Made by a program: the position numbers and the translations under genes
Notes under the pieces: generated by a model
Databases searched by the model: none
What the model was told of the DNA's origin: nothing
Seen by the model: the letters and a program-made list of their open reading frames with translations, nothing else
Part shown: positions 15,877 through 25,418 of the stretch, in pieces
How positions within the stretch are numbered: position 1 is the first letter of the stretch
Layout: each line of letters opens with the position of its first letter
Source: Haloplanus sp. XH21
GTDB taxonomy: Archaea; Halobacteriota; Halobacteria; Halobacteriales; Haloferacaceae
Direction: 5' to 3'
Assembly (NCBI RefSeq): GCF_023276355.1
Contig: NZ_JALLPL010000001.1
Coordinates: 2,356,001 to 2,420,000 of the forward strand
Length of the DNA: 64,000 nucleotides

Positions 15877-17301
15877 TCAGCGTCCCCCCACGATGCCTTC
15901 GGGTTTGACGAGCAACACAAGCAGCAGGATCACGAACGCAACGGGAATACGGTAGGTTGCGCTGAGGCCGGGAATGGCGAAGATGCCGATCTCCATCGCA
16001 AGGCCGACGACGTAACTGCCGAGGATGGCGCCGTAGACGGAGATGCCGCCGAGGATGACCCCCGCGAACATGGCGAGCAGGAGGTTGAAGCCGAGGTTGA
16101 TGGTGATCGAACTGAACAGGAAGCCGAGCATGACGCCGCCAATGGCGGCAAAGAGGCCGGAGATGATCCAGACCGACATCATCACCTGGCGGGTGTTGAT
16201 CCCCCGGACCATCGCGAGTTGGCGGTTGTCGCTGGTGGCGCGCATCGCCTTGCCGAGCGTCGTCGCCTGCAACAGGTAATGCAGCGCCGACATCATGAGC
16301 AAGGCGAGGACGATGATACCGAGTCGCAGAGGCGAGGTTCGGATGCGCGTCGCGGCGATCGCGGTGTCGGGGACGCCGCTAGCGCCGCCCCAGAAGGCCG
16401 CGCCGCCGAGGGCGAGCCCGGCGACGCCGACGAGGGCGGCCGCCAGACGGGGGCCGACGACGCCCGAGGTGCTCCGCCGGCGGCGGTGAGCGACGTACGC
16501 CAGAGCCGCCGTCGCGACGGCCACGACGCCGAGTTCGAGCCACGAGTACTGCATCACGAGCAGTTGGCGGGACGTGCCGCCCCTGGTCTCCTGAATACTG
16601 ACGAGGAGACCGCTGTCGGTCAGAAACAGGTCGAAGAACTTCGCGAGCGTGAAATCCAGTTGTCCACCGAGGAAGGGGACTGTCGTCTCGACGGTGTAGT
16701 ATCGGATCTCGCCGCCGAAGATGGTCTGAATGCCGAATCGGACGACGAACGCGACCGCCAACGAGACGATCAGCATCAAGGCGAGTTCGACGTCCTTCTC
16801 GCGGAACTTGCGGAAGATGAACGATTCGAGGAGTGGAACGATGGCACCGAGGAGGACGAACGAAAACAGGAGCGCGGCCTCGAACGCGGGCGCGCCGACC
16901 ACGACGGCCGCACCCACCAGCGCCGCGACGGCGCCATGCACTCCGAGCGCGACGCCGGCGGAGACGTCGACGCCCCACCAACTGCCTTTGAGCGCCTGCA
17001 TCCCGCCGAGGTGATAGATCGTGCCGAGGACCCCGCCCGCGGAGAGCACGAAGAGAAAGGCCGAGCCCGCGAGTCCGACCTGCTGTGGCCCGGTCGCAAG
17101 CAACTCGAACAGTGGGACGGTGTCGGGTTTGTTCACGAGCAATGCAGCGTACGCCCCGAGTGTCAACAGATCGCCGTGTGCGAAGTTGGGTACCTCGGCG
17201 ATATCGTACACCAGGGCAAGACCGGTAGCACCGAGCGCGACGATACTGCCGGTGACGACGCCGGTAGTGATGGCGTTTAGTAATCCCGTCTCGGCGGCCA
17301 T
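15877..17301 (-). CDS. livH: Branched-chain amino acid-type ABC transporter permease (LivH), extended
   Basis: This 474-residue LivH permease is the first gene of the operon. Family motifs are GLALVYDIAEVPNFAHGDLLTLGAYAA at the N-terminus and TLGKAMRATSDNRQLAMVRGIN plus GGVMLGFLF near the C-terminus. LivH is usually near 300 residues. Here two added hydrophobic or linker blocks lie at roughly 65-150 and 200-315, the second including a basic HRRRRSTSG segment. The ATG at 17301 is preceded by an ATATTAACC TATA-like box about 28 nt upstream. The gene is divergent from the binding-protein gene. Confidence 0.9.
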   Translation of the reverse strand: MAAETGLLNAITTGVVTGSIVALGATGLALVYDIAEVPNFAHGDLLTLGAYAALLVNKPDTVPLFELLATGPQQVGLAGSAFLFVLSAGGVLGTIYHLGGMQALKGSWWGVDVSAGVALGVHGAVAALVGAAVVVGAPAFEAALLFSFVLLGAIVPLLESFIFRKFREKDVELALMLIVSLAVAFVVRFGIQTIFGGEIRYYTVETTVPFLGGQLDFTLAKFFDLFLTDSGLLVSIQETRGGTSRQLLVMQYSWLELGVVAVATAALAYVAHRRRRSTSGVVGPRLAAALVGVAGLALGGAAFWGGASGVPDTAIAATRIRTSPLRLGIIVLALLMMSALHYLLQATTLGKAMRATSDNRQLAMVRGINTRQVMMSVWIISGLFAAIGGVMLGFLFSSITINLGFNLLLAMFAGVILGGISVYGAILGSYVVGLAMEIGIFAIPGLSATYRIPVAFVILLLVLLVKPEGIVGGR

Positions 17302-17475
17302 GGTTGTGGATGACAGACAATGGTTAATATCATTTCGGTGGCGTTGAATCGATCGTGTTGATTTCGGCGGCAGTCCGATACCCCATCTGGCCCCTCCAAT
17401 TTTTGTCGGCGGAGTGAGAATACATCGGATGAGTTAGCTCACAGGCGGTGTCGATAGTGCCAACAGGAGACCTTT

Positions 17476-17512
17476 TGTACATATTTTTTCCTATATCCAC
17501 TCGGTTTGTACA
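17476..17512. promoter_or_regulatory. Paired TGTACA palindromes between divergent liv promoters
   Basis: TGTACA occurs at 17476-17481 and again at 17507-17512, exactly 31 bp apart, about three helical turns, flanking an AT-rich tract. Both lie upstream of the livJ-like TATA box (TTAATTTATG at 17531-17540). A dimeric regulator binding both palindromes is plausible. Confidence 0.45.
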
Positions 17513-17563
17513 CTGTTCTCGACAATAGATTAATTTATGTCAAGAAATAACAGGGGTAACGTC

Positions 17564-18865
17564 ATGTCAGAACGTAGTCGACGGGACGTGCTGAAAGGAC
17601 TCGGAGCGACCGGTACGGCGGGGATCATCTCGCTCGCCGGCTGTTCACAGCAAGAGGGGAACGGCGGGGGCGACGGCGCCACGGACACGCCGACCGAAAG
17701 CGGCGGCGACGGTGGCGAGTCCATCGCCCTCGGCTCGATCTTCCCGATTACCGGGACGAACAGCGCGTACGGTGGCGGCCACCAGCAGGCGTTCAACCTC
17801 GCCGTCGAGGAGATCAACGCCACCGGGGGCGTTCTCGGCGGCCGACAGATCGAACCGATCAACCGCGACACGGAGGGGAGTCCGTCGCGGGCGGCCCAGA
17901 AGTTCCGGACGATGATCAACCAGGAGGGTATCGTCGGCCTCGTCGGGCCGTACTCCAGCGGGATCGGGACGACGCTCGCTCCGATCGCCCGCGACAATCA
18001 AGTGATGGAAGTGTCCAACGGCAACACCTCGCCGGCGCTGGCGACGGCAGGGGTCAACGAGAGCAACGGCGTCAAATACTACGGGCGGACCTCGCCAAAC
18101 GACGTCCAGCAGGCGCTGGTGATGGCGCGCGTGCTGAACCAGTCGATCGAGGCGTCGTCCGCGTCGTTCCTCTACGTGGACAACCCCTACGGACAGGGGC
18201 TGGCGGAGGCCGCGAGCGAGAGCTTCAACGGCGAGACGCTGAACATGGTGGCCTACTCCCAGGCGACCAGCGACTACACGTCGACGCTGGACGCCGTGTT
18301 TGAGGGTGACCCCGACGCCGTCGGCGCCGTGATGTACCCCGGTAACGGCCGCACTATCCTCCAGCAGTGGAACCAGGGCGGCTACGGCGGCGAGTGGGTC
18401 GGCGCCGAGGCGATCCTGTCGCCGGAGCTGCTGTCGGATCTTTCCGACATCGTCGAGGGGATGTACATCACGTCGCCCCAGACGGCCAACAGTGAGACGT
18501 TCCAGGAGAACATGGGCGGCCAGGAAAACATCACGCAGTTCGCCCCCCACGCCTACGACGCGACGTATCTCATGGGCTTCGCGATGGAGGCAGCGGGTGA
18601 GGCCAGCGGCACGGGGATCGCCGAGAACATCCGGAGCGTCTCCCGGCCGAACAACGGGGACACCACCGTCTCGGTCGCGGAGTTCCAGGCTGGCAAGGAC
18701 GCCCTCGGCAACGACGAGGCCATCGACTACAACGGCGCGTCCGGCTCCGTCGATCTGAACGAAAACCTCGAACCCGTCGTACCGTATCGCATCCTGCAGG
18801 TGCAAGATGGCGAAGCGCAGTTGGCCGAGGAGGTCCCGCTCTCGTACTTCGAGGGACGGATCTGA
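17564..18865 (+). CDS. Tat-exported lipoprotein, Liv-type ABC substrate-binding protein
   Basis: This 433-residue periplasmic-binding-type protein (Leu/Ile/Val-binding fold) carries a twin-arginine signal (SRRDVLKGLGATGTAG) and a lipobox ending SLAGC, then a Gly/Thr/Ser-rich haloarchaeal linker. The mature part opens IALGSIFPITG and has NRDTEGSPSRA and VGPYSSG, as in LivJ/AmiC-type receptors. It should deliver substrate to the LivHMGF transporter encoded divergently. The ATG at 17564 was chosen over 17537 because a TATA-like TTAATTTATG lies about 28 nt before it, and the earlier ATG falls within that promoter. Confidence 0.9.
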   Translation: MSERSRRDVLKGLGATGTAGIISLAGCSQQEGNGGGDGATDTPTESGGDGGESIALGSIFPITGTNSAYGGGHQQAFNLAVEEINATGGVLGGRQIEPINRDTEGSPSRAAQKFRTMINQEGIVGLVGPYSSGIGTTLAPIARDNQVMEVSNGNTSPALATAGVNESNGVKYYGRTSPNDVQQALVMARVLNQSIEASSASFLYVDNPYGQGLAEAASESFNGETLNMVAYSQATSDYTSTLDAVFEGDPDAVGAVMYPGNGRTILQQWNQGGYGGEWVGAEAILSPELLSDLSDIVEGMYITSPQTANSETFQENMGGQENITQFAPHAYDATYLMGFAMEAAGEASGTGIAENIRSVSRPNNGDTTVSVAEFQAGKDALGNDEAIDYNGASGSVDLNENLEPVVPYRILQVQDGEAQLAEEVPLSYFEGRI

Positions 18866-18923
18866 TTCGGTCGCGGTCCCGCCTCGGGGCAACCCCTATG
18901 AGGCGCCGGGGCGACTCCATCGT

Positions 18924-20096
18924 ATGCCCGTCGAGCTGGAGACCCGCTGGCATCCGTCGACGAAACTGAACGCCATCGGGTCGGCGCTGGATTTTACGCG
19001 CGTCGATCCACTCCCCGAGAACGTCACCCGCGATCAGATCGAGGAGTTCTGCTACACGCTCGAGCAGTTGTACGGCGAGTACGTCGACGAGTTGGTGGCC
19101 GAGACCACGCTCTCCAAGCGCGAGGCTCAGACCTGGGTGTTGCGCAACCTGGTCCACGAGGGCGCCGACCGCCTCACGTTCGATGCGATCGGCCTCTACA
19201 TTTGGGCCATCGGTCGCGCGACCGACGGGGATCCGCTCTCGCGGACCATCGTCGCGGCGTATCACGACCGCGCTCGCGAGAAAATCGACGCGGCCGAAGC
19301 GACGATCAAACGCACCCAGCCACCGCCGTACCCGGACGACCTCTTCGAGGATCCGTCGATGCTCTGGGTCGAGGGATCGGTCGCCGACCGCCTAGGGCGC
19401 CGTCTCGGTCCCGAAGAGAGTTACAGCGACGTGATCGAACGGCTCCTGGACGAGACGCTGGCCACCGTCGACCTCGAAACTCTGATCGAGGCGTTCCGAG
19501 ACGCGGGCGCGACGTTCGTCGGCGTCCAGACCGTCCGTCCGGACTGGGACCGCGAACTCCCGCTGTCGGTCCACGGCGCCGCCTCGACGCCGCCGGACGC
19601 CGTCGCGGGCGCTGACGCGGTGGTGGTTGACGGAACGCCGTACCCCTTCCGGATCGGGACGCGTCCCCCCGATGCGGGCACGGACTCGTTGCTGTCGCTG
19701 TTCGACAGGGAGGAGTCGGCACCGGCGGGCGTCGACCGCCTGCGACGGGCGCTCGAGGCCGTCGACGCGACGTTGTCCGAACTCGTCGAGCGGGTTCGCG
19801 AGGCCGGCCTCGACGGGGTCGCGATGGCGGATCAGCCCGTCGGAGCCGGGGCGCATCTCCTGGTGATCGGCGATGCGGTGCCCGACGGCATCGCACACCT
19901 GGACCGCCTCCTGCTCGATGACCGCACGCTCACCGTGACGCGAGTGACCGCGGTGTCCGCGGCGGAGTACGCAGATCGGAACGACGCGACGTTGCTGTGG
20001 ACGGCGACCGATGCCGACCTGCCGGAAACGCGCCTGCCCGCGGATCCGGTCGAGCGGCGAGAACGAGTGCCGACCGCGGTCTGCAGGACCGGTTAA
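18924..20096 (+). CDS. Conserved haloarchaeal protein of unknown function
   Basis: This 390-residue acidic protein is not recognised. It starts MPVELETRWHPSTKLNAIGSALDF and has a helical N-terminal region with WVLRNLVHEGADRL and AIGLYIWAIGRATDGDPL, then a variable C-terminal half with alternating beta and helix. The composition is typical of core haloarchaeal proteins and no transmembrane segment is seen. The ATG at 18924 is preferred over the open frame from 18807, whose leading 39 residues are basic and overlap the binding-protein gene. It may be co-directional with the rhodanese gene 46 bp downstream. Confidence 0.65.
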   Translation: MPVELETRWHPSTKLNAIGSALDFTRVDPLPENVTRDQIEEFCYTLEQLYGEYVDELVAETTLSKREAQTWVLRNLVHEGADRLTFDAIGLYIWAIGRATDGDPLSRTIVAAYHDRAREKIDAAEATIKRTQPPPYPDDLFEDPSMLWVEGSVADRLGRRLGPEESYSDVIERLLDETLATVDLETLIEAFRDAGATFVGVQTVRPDWDRELPLSVHGAASTPPDAVAGADAVVVDGTPYPFRIGTRPPDAGTDSLLSLFDREESAPAGVDRLRRALEAVDATLSELVERVREAGLDGVAMADQPVGAGAHLLVIGDAVPDGIAHLDRLLLDDRTLTVTRVTAVSAAEYADRNDATLLWTATDADLPETRLPADPVERRERVPTAVCRTG

Positions 20097-20142
20097 CGGA
20101 CGAACCCGGAGGCTTATTCACCCGACGGGCGTTAGGAGGGGT

Positions 20143-20508
20143 ATGGACGACGAAATCTCTGCGGAGGAGGTCGAACGGTTGCTGGAGAGCGACGAGCAGC
20201 CACGAATCATCGATATCCGCTCCCCCGGCGCGTTCGCTCGAGGCCACATCCCGGGCAGCGAGAACGTTCCGTTCGGAGAACTGCCGGACCGTATCGGCGA
20301 GTTCGCCGACGCGGACCACATCGTCACGGTCTGTCCACACGGCAAGGCGAGCGTCCAGGCGGCGCGCCTCATCAACTCCTACGAGGGAACGGGTGACGCA
20401 CGCGTCGAGAGCATGGCTGGTGGGCTCGACGCGTGGTCGGGGGAGTTGATGGCGAACGACGAGACGGAGGCCGCTGACGGGGGCGAAACCCCCGAATCAC
20501 CGTTCTAG
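20143..20508 (+). CDS. Single-domain rhodanese
   Basis: This 121-residue protein has a rhodanese (sulfurtransferase) fold: IIDIRSPGAFARGHIPGSENVPF and active-site loop VCPHGKAS with the persulfide cysteine, then SMAGGLDAWSG. It should transfer sulfur or act in thiol relay; the acceptor is unknown. The ATG at 20143 follows a strong Shine-Dalgarno (TAGGAGGGG), and a TTATTC box lies about 30 nt upstream. The open frame extends to 20011 but those leading residues are basic and overlap the gene before it. The gene converges with the eIF1 gene. Confidence 0.9.
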   Translation: MDDEISAEEVERLLESDEQPRIIDIRSPGAFARGHIPGSENVPFGELPDRIGEFADADHIVTVCPHGKASVQAARLINSYEGTGDARVESMAGGLDAWSGELMANDETEAADGGETPESPF

Positions 20509-20541
20509 AAAACACTCGACGGACGGGCAGTCAGATGTCGA

Positions 20542-21399
<858 letters not shown>

Positions 21400-21909
21400 A
21401 TGACGGACGACGACGCCGACGAGCAGTCGGACGAGGGCCCATCACTCAACAGGCGGTCGACGCCGTTCGCGGCGAGCCGCTTCGCCGACGTGACGAACCG
21501 CTTCGTCTACGCAGTGGAACTGGTCGCGGCGGCCGTCTTCGCCCTCCTCTTTGCCATCGGCGTCGCCGACCTGCTACTCCAGATCATCGCCGCCGTGCGC
21601 GGCGGCAGTATCACCGACCCGCTGGTCGTCATCGGCTTCATCGACACCGGCCTCCTCCTCCTCATCATCGTCGAGGTGTACGAGACGGTCATCGCGTACA
21701 CCGAGGAGAGCGAGACGCGACGAATCGTCCGACTCGTCATCTACACCGGTGTCATCGCGATGGTCCGGAAGACGATCATCTTCCGGACGGGCGAGTACGC
21801 CTCCGCTCAGGACGCGCTGTTTGCCGCCGTTGCCTACACCATCCTCATCTTCGGGCTCGTTGGCCTGCTTCTGGTCGAGCGGGGGTACGGCGCCCGCCTC
21901 GGCGAGTGA
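21400..21909 (+). CDS. PsiE-like membrane protein
   Basis: This 169-residue protein has four hydrophobic helices and resembles the phosphate-starvation-inducible PsiE family: FVYAVELVAAAVFALLFAIG, then IVEVYETVIAYTEE, IYTGVIAMVRKTII and a final TILIFGLVGLLLVERG. The YETVIAY and VRKTII patterns in and between helices are the best family cues. The first 30 residues are acidic and cytoplasmic. Function in the family is poorly known; phosphate regulation is not implied here. The ATG at 21400 is the only sensible start. Confidence 0.75.
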   Translation: MTDDDADEQSDEGPSLNRRSTPFAASRFADVTNRFVYAVELVAAAVFALLFAIGVADLLLQIIAAVRGGSITDPLVVIGFIDTGLLLLIIVEVYETVIAYTEESETRRIVRLVIYTGVIAMVRKTIIFRTGEYASAQDALFAAVAYTILIFGLVGLLLVERGYGARLGE

Positions 21910-21951
21910 GCGGGACTCTGCGCTTTTGTGCGTGTGGGCGTACCGGGTGAC

Positions 21952-22851
21952 ATGGCTCGCGACCCCGCCCGTGCCCAGCCGTCGGAGGGTGAATCGACCA
22001 CCGTCGAGACGAACGGCGTCCGTCTGCACGTCGTCCGACTGGGTCCCGCGGACGGACCGCCGGTGGTCCTGTTACACGGCTTTCCCGAGTTCTGGTACGG
22101 GTGGAGTGACGTGGCGCGCCGCCTCGCCGACGCGGGCTATCGCGTCCTCGTGCCGGACCAGCGGGGCTACAACGACAGCGAGAAGCCGAGCGGCGTCGCC
22201 GCCTATCGTCTGCCGGAACTCGCCGCCGACGTGACGGGGCTGCTCGACGCCGAGAGCATCGAGACGGCACACGTCGTCGGTCACGACTGGGGCGCGGCCG
22301 TCGCCTGGTGGGTCGCGCTCGATCACGCCGACCGGGTCGCGACGCTGACCGCGGTGAACGTCCCGCATCCGACCGTGATGGCACGGACGCTCCGTCGGTC
22401 CTGGGACCAGCGCCGGCGGAGTTGGTACATGGCGGGCGTGCAGCTTCCCGTCGTGCCGGAACTCGTCGTGCGGGCGACCGACTGGCGGCTCTTCGAGCGA
22501 ACGATGCGCGAGTCGAGTCGACCGGATACGTTCGACGATCGCGACTTCGACCGCTACCGGGCGGCGTGGCGAAAACCCGGCGCGCTCACCGCGACGCTGC
22601 ACTGGTATCGGGCAGTCGGCCGATATCCGCCACCGGAGCGGACCGATCCCGTGACGCCGCCGACGCTCGTCCTCTGGGGGGCACGGGACCGCTTTCTTCG
22701 GCAGTCGATGGCCCGCGAGAGCGTCGCGTACTGTCGGAGGGGGCGGTCGGTCCTGCTCGACGCGGCGACCCACTGGATCCACCATGAGTTTCCCGAACAG
22801 GTCAGCGACCACCTTCAAGAGCAGTTCGAGCGGGCAGAACGGAGCGGGTGA
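21952..22851 (+). CDS. Alpha/beta hydrolase, epoxide hydrolase-like
   Basis: This 299-residue hydrolase has the oxyanion motif HGFPEFWYGW, the nucleophile elbow GHDWGAAVAW (Asp nucleophile), an acid residue in LWGARDRF and the catalytic histidine in THWIHHE. An Asp nucleophile with HGFPE points to soluble epoxide hydrolases or haloacetate/haloalkane dehalogenases rather than esterases. The cap domain lies between, with tyrosines (e.g. WYMAG, LHWYRAVG) that could activate an epoxide. The ATG at 21952 (MARDPARA) is chosen over the frame from 21928. It is about 40 bp after the PsiE-like gene. Confidence 0.85.
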   Translation: MARDPARAQPSEGESTTVETNGVRLHVVRLGPADGPPVVLLHGFPEFWYGWSDVARRLADAGYRVLVPDQRGYNDSEKPSGVAAYRLPELAADVTGLLDAESIETAHVVGHDWGAAVAWWVALDHADRVATLTAVNVPHPTVMARTLRRSWDQRRRSWYMAGVQLPVVPELVVRATDWRLFERTMRESSRPDTFDDRDFDRYRAAWRKPGALTATLHWYRAVGRYPPPERTDPVTPPTLVLWGARDRFLRQSMARESVAYCRRGRSVLLDAATHWIHHEFPEQVSDHLQEQFERAERSG

Positions 22852-22886
22852 GACGGGGAGTGTAACTGGCGACGCTTGCGACCCGG

Positions 22887-23954
22887 ATGACAACGCCGAG
22901 ATCGCCGGCGAGACGACAAGGTAAAATCCACCCGTCGACTGCGCTCGACGGGGGATTCGCAGCCCGATTTGTCGGCGAAAACGCCGACGTAGTGTCCGAT
23001 CCACGGTTCAGAGTCGTGTTGCTCGGCAGCGTCGTCTCGCCGATGGGCGCCGCGCTGGTGTCGCCCCTGCTCGATACGCTGCTCGGCGTCTACGGCGTGA
23101 GCGAGGCGCGCATCGGTCTCGTGATGGCGGCGTTCACGGCGCCCGCCATCGTCGCCATCCCGCTAGTGGGGATGGTGTCGGACCAGTACGGGCGCAAGCC
23201 GGTGTTGACCGCGGGGCTGGCGCTCTTCGGCGCGGCGGGGAGCGCGCTCGCGTTCACGGCCGATTTCCGGCTCACCGTCGCCCTCCGTCTCCGCCAAGGC
23301 ATCGGCTACACCGGCATCGCGCCCGTCCTCATCGCGGCAACGGGGGATCTCTTCGCTGGCGACCGCGAGGCGACGGCCCAGGGACTCCGGTTCACGACAG
23401 TCGGCCTCTCGCTCGCCGTCTTCCCCTTTCTCGCCGGCCTCCTCGTCTCGCTCGCCTGGCAGTACCCCTTCTACCTGTTCGCGCTCGGCCTGCCGGCGGC
23501 CGTCGTCGTCCATTTCGGCTTCGAGGAGTCGGCGACGGGCGCCTCGGCCGAGCGCGGCGTCGACGTTCGGCGTCTCGGCCGGCTCGTGCGCACGCCCCGC
23601 GTCGGCCTTGCGTTGCTCGGGCGCGCCGTGCCCTCCTTTCTCTGGTTCGGCTTTCTGACGTACAACTCGATCGTCATGGTTCGGCTGCTGGACGGAACGC
23701 CCGGCGCGGCGGGCGCGCTGGTGGCGCTCGCCAGCGTCGCGAGTTCGGTCGGGAGCACGCAGGTCGGTCGCCTGACGGCCGCCTTCGACACCCGGCGCGT
23801 CCCGCTGCTCGTCGGGACGCTCGCTACCGGGGCCGGCCTCGCGGGCGTCGCGCTGGCGCCGTCGCTCCACGTCGCCGCCGTCGTCGGCGCCGTCGCCGTC
23901 GGCGCCGGCTGTGCGCTGTTCGCGGGACGCGGCGCCCGCCCCGACAATATGTGA
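22887..23954 (+). CDS. MFS transporter, short at the C-terminus
   Basis: This 355-residue major facilitator protein has the MFS signature GMVSDQYGRKPVL between TM2 and TM3 and about ten hydrophobic segments. Usual MFS drug/sugar exporters have 390-420 residues and 12 helices. Here the frame ends abruptly as AGCALFAGRGARPDNM where TM10-TM11 should continue, directly before the promoter of the next gene. It may be a truncated, possibly inactive gene. The N-terminal 35 residues before the first helix are long; a later GTG start (VVSDPRF) is possible. Substrate unknown. Confidence 0.75.
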   Translation: MTTPRSPARRQGKIHPSTALDGGFAARFVGENADVVSDPRFRVVLLGSVVSPMGAALVSPLLDTLLGVYGVSEARIGLVMAAFTAPAIVAIPLVGMVSDQYGRKPVLTAGLALFGAAGSALAFTADFRLTVALRLRQGIGYTGIAPVLIAATGDLFAGDREATAQGLRFTTVGLSLAVFPFLAGLLVSLAWQYPFYLFALGLPAAVVVHFGFEESATGASAERGVDVRRLGRLVRTPRVGLALLGRAVPSFLWFGFLTYNSIVMVRLLDGTPGAAGALVALASVASSVGSTQVGRLTAAFDTRRVPLLVGTLATGAGLAGVALAPSLHVAAVVGAVAVGAGCALFAGRGARPDNM

Positions 23955-23967
23955 TATGAGTGAGTGG

Positions 23968-23974
23968 TATTTTA
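23968..23974 (+). promoter_or_regulatory. TATA box for the 24005 gene
   Basis: TATTTTA lies about 30 nt before the ATG at 24005 and just after the shortened MFS gene ends. It supports the ATG at 24005 rather than 23960. Confidence 0.5.
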
Positions 23975-24004
23975 TCGGTCCGGATCGTAGGAACTGATCT
24001 CCCC

Positions 24005-24373
24005 ATGCTCGTCGAAGACCGAGAGGAGTTCGTGACCGCGCTCCGTGAGGATGTCGACGCCGGTCTCCGGGTCGTCGCCGAGTACGATGCCGATGGATAC
24101 GACGCGTTCTACGTCCGCGACGACATCAGGCCCCGTCTCCCGGACGTGGCGGAGGAACTGCACGAAGACCTCGTGTTACAGGGAATCGGCCGCGACCGCC
24201 TGGAAGACCTCTTCAGCGCCGGGCCGCTACACTGTTCGGTACACCGGTTCGAGGAGCTGACCGCCTTTCATTTCACCGCCGGGGAGTTCACCGGCCTGTT
24301 CGTCAGCGTCGACTCCGACGCCCCCATCCCGCTCAACTCGTTCGCCTCGACGTGCAAGTCACGGTTGTCGTAG
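24005..24373 (+). CDS. Small conserved haloarchaeal protein
   Basis: This 122-residue soluble acidic protein begins MLVEDREEFVTALREDV and contains YDAFYVRDDIRPRLPD and HFTAGEFTGLFVSVD. It resembles a family of small haloarchaeal proteins of unknown function that often sit near sensory genes. No catalytic motif stands out. The start at 24005 follows a TATA box at leaderless distance. It is 37 bp before the AIR-synthase-like gene, which may have its own promoter. Confidence 0.65.
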   Translation: MLVEDREEFVTALREDVDAGLRVVAEYDADGYDAFYVRDDIRPRLPDVAEELHEDLVLQGIGRDRLEDLFSAGPLHCSVHRFEELTAFHFTAGEFTGLFVSVDSDAPIPLNSFASTCKSRLS

Positions 24374-24410
24374 CCGTCACGCCTTTGCGCGGCGCGCACC
24401 GAGCAACCGT

Positions 24411-25418
24411 ATGCCGGATCTCGGAAAGATCGACCGCACCTTCTTCGAGACCCACGTCCGTCCCCACCTCGGCGCCGATCGAGAGGACGTGCGTCTCGGG
24501 CCGACGCCGGGCATCGATTTCGGCCTGCTCGACATCGGTGACCGGACGCTCGCCATCGCGACCGACCCCGTCTCCATCCTCCCGGACCTCGGCTTCGCCC
24601 GCGCCGGCCGGTTCGCGCTCGACATCGTCCTCGCGGACGTGGCGGTCAGCGGCCTGCCACCCTCGCATCTCGCCATCTCCTTTGCGCTCCCGCCGTCGAT
24701 GACCGACGACGCCTTCGCTACCGTCTGGACGGCGATGCACGAGGAGGCGCGGGACCTGGGCGTGAGCGTCGTCACCGGCCACACGGCGCGCTACGAGGGC
24801 TGTTCGTTCCCCTGGGTCGGCGGCGCGACGGCCCTCGCCGTCGGCGACGCGAGCGACGTGATTCGTCCGGACGGCGCCCGCCCCGGCGACGACCTCGTCG
24901 TGACCAAGGGCCCAGCGGTCGAGACGACTGGCCTGTTGACGACGCTGTTTCCGGACGCCGTCCCGCTCCCGGCCGAGACGCTCGCGACGGCCCAGGAGCG
25001 GGTGGACGAGGCGCGGTGCGTCCGCGATGCCATGACGGCCGCGGCCGCAGGCTCGGTGACGGCGATGCACGACGCCACCGAGGGCGGTCTCTACGGCGCG
25101 TTCGTCGAGATGGCGACGAGCGCCGGCGTCCGGTTCGAGATCGAACGGGACCGGGTGCCGGTCCGCCCCGGCGTCCGGGAGACGTGTGCGGCGCTGGACA
25201 TCGATCCCTGGACGGCGACGACCTCCGGATCGCTCGTGCTGGCGGTCGACCCCGCGGGGACCGACCGAGTGGTGACGGCACTCCGGGAGTGCGGAACGCC
25301 CGTCGCGCGGGTCGGGCAGGTCACCGACGGCGACGGGGTGATCGTCGACGGCGACCGGATCTCACATCCGGGCACCGACGCGTCGTGGGCAGCTTACTCG
25401 CGGCTTTCGTCCACCTGA
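24411..25418 (+). CDS. AIR synthase-related (PurM/HypE-like) protein
   Basis: This 335-residue protein has the two-domain PurM fold shared by AIR synthase, HypE, ThiL and SelD. Visible cues are the ATP-binding segment DIGDRTLAIATDPVS, the LADVAVSGLPP helix, VVTGHTARYEG, and in the second domain AMHDATEGGLYGAFVEMA. The last resembles the HypE/AIR-related C-terminal domain. No hydrogenase genes are nearby, so a HypE role is unlikely and the reaction is unknown. It converges on the JAMM protease gene, overlapping its end by 25 bp. Confidence 0.8.
   Translation: MPDLGKIDRTFFETHVRPHLGADREDVRLGPTPGIDFGLLDIGDRTLAIATDPVSILPDLGFARAGRFALDIVLADVAVSGLPPSHLAISFALPPSMTDDAFATVWTAMHEEARDLGVSVVTGHTARYEGCSFPWVGGATALAVGDASDVIRPDGARPGDDLVVTKGPAVETTGLLTTLFPDAVPLPAETLATAQERVDEARCVRDAMTAAAAGSVTAMHDATEGGLYGAFVEMATSAGVRFEIERDRVPVRPGVRETCAALDIDPWTATTSGSLVLAVDPAGTDRVVTALRECGTPVARVGQVTDGDGVIVDGDRISHPGTDASWAAYSRLSST

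Noticed and set aside
15784-17280. 498-codon plus-strand frame opposite livH
   Set aside because: Antisense shadow of a permease, with His/Glu/Asp-rich text typical of the complement of hydrophobic codons.
22850-22886. GACGGGGAGTGTAACTGG after the hydrolase gene, resembling the palindromic element
   Set aside because: Only part of one arm matches and there is no partner arm or inner stem before the next start codon.
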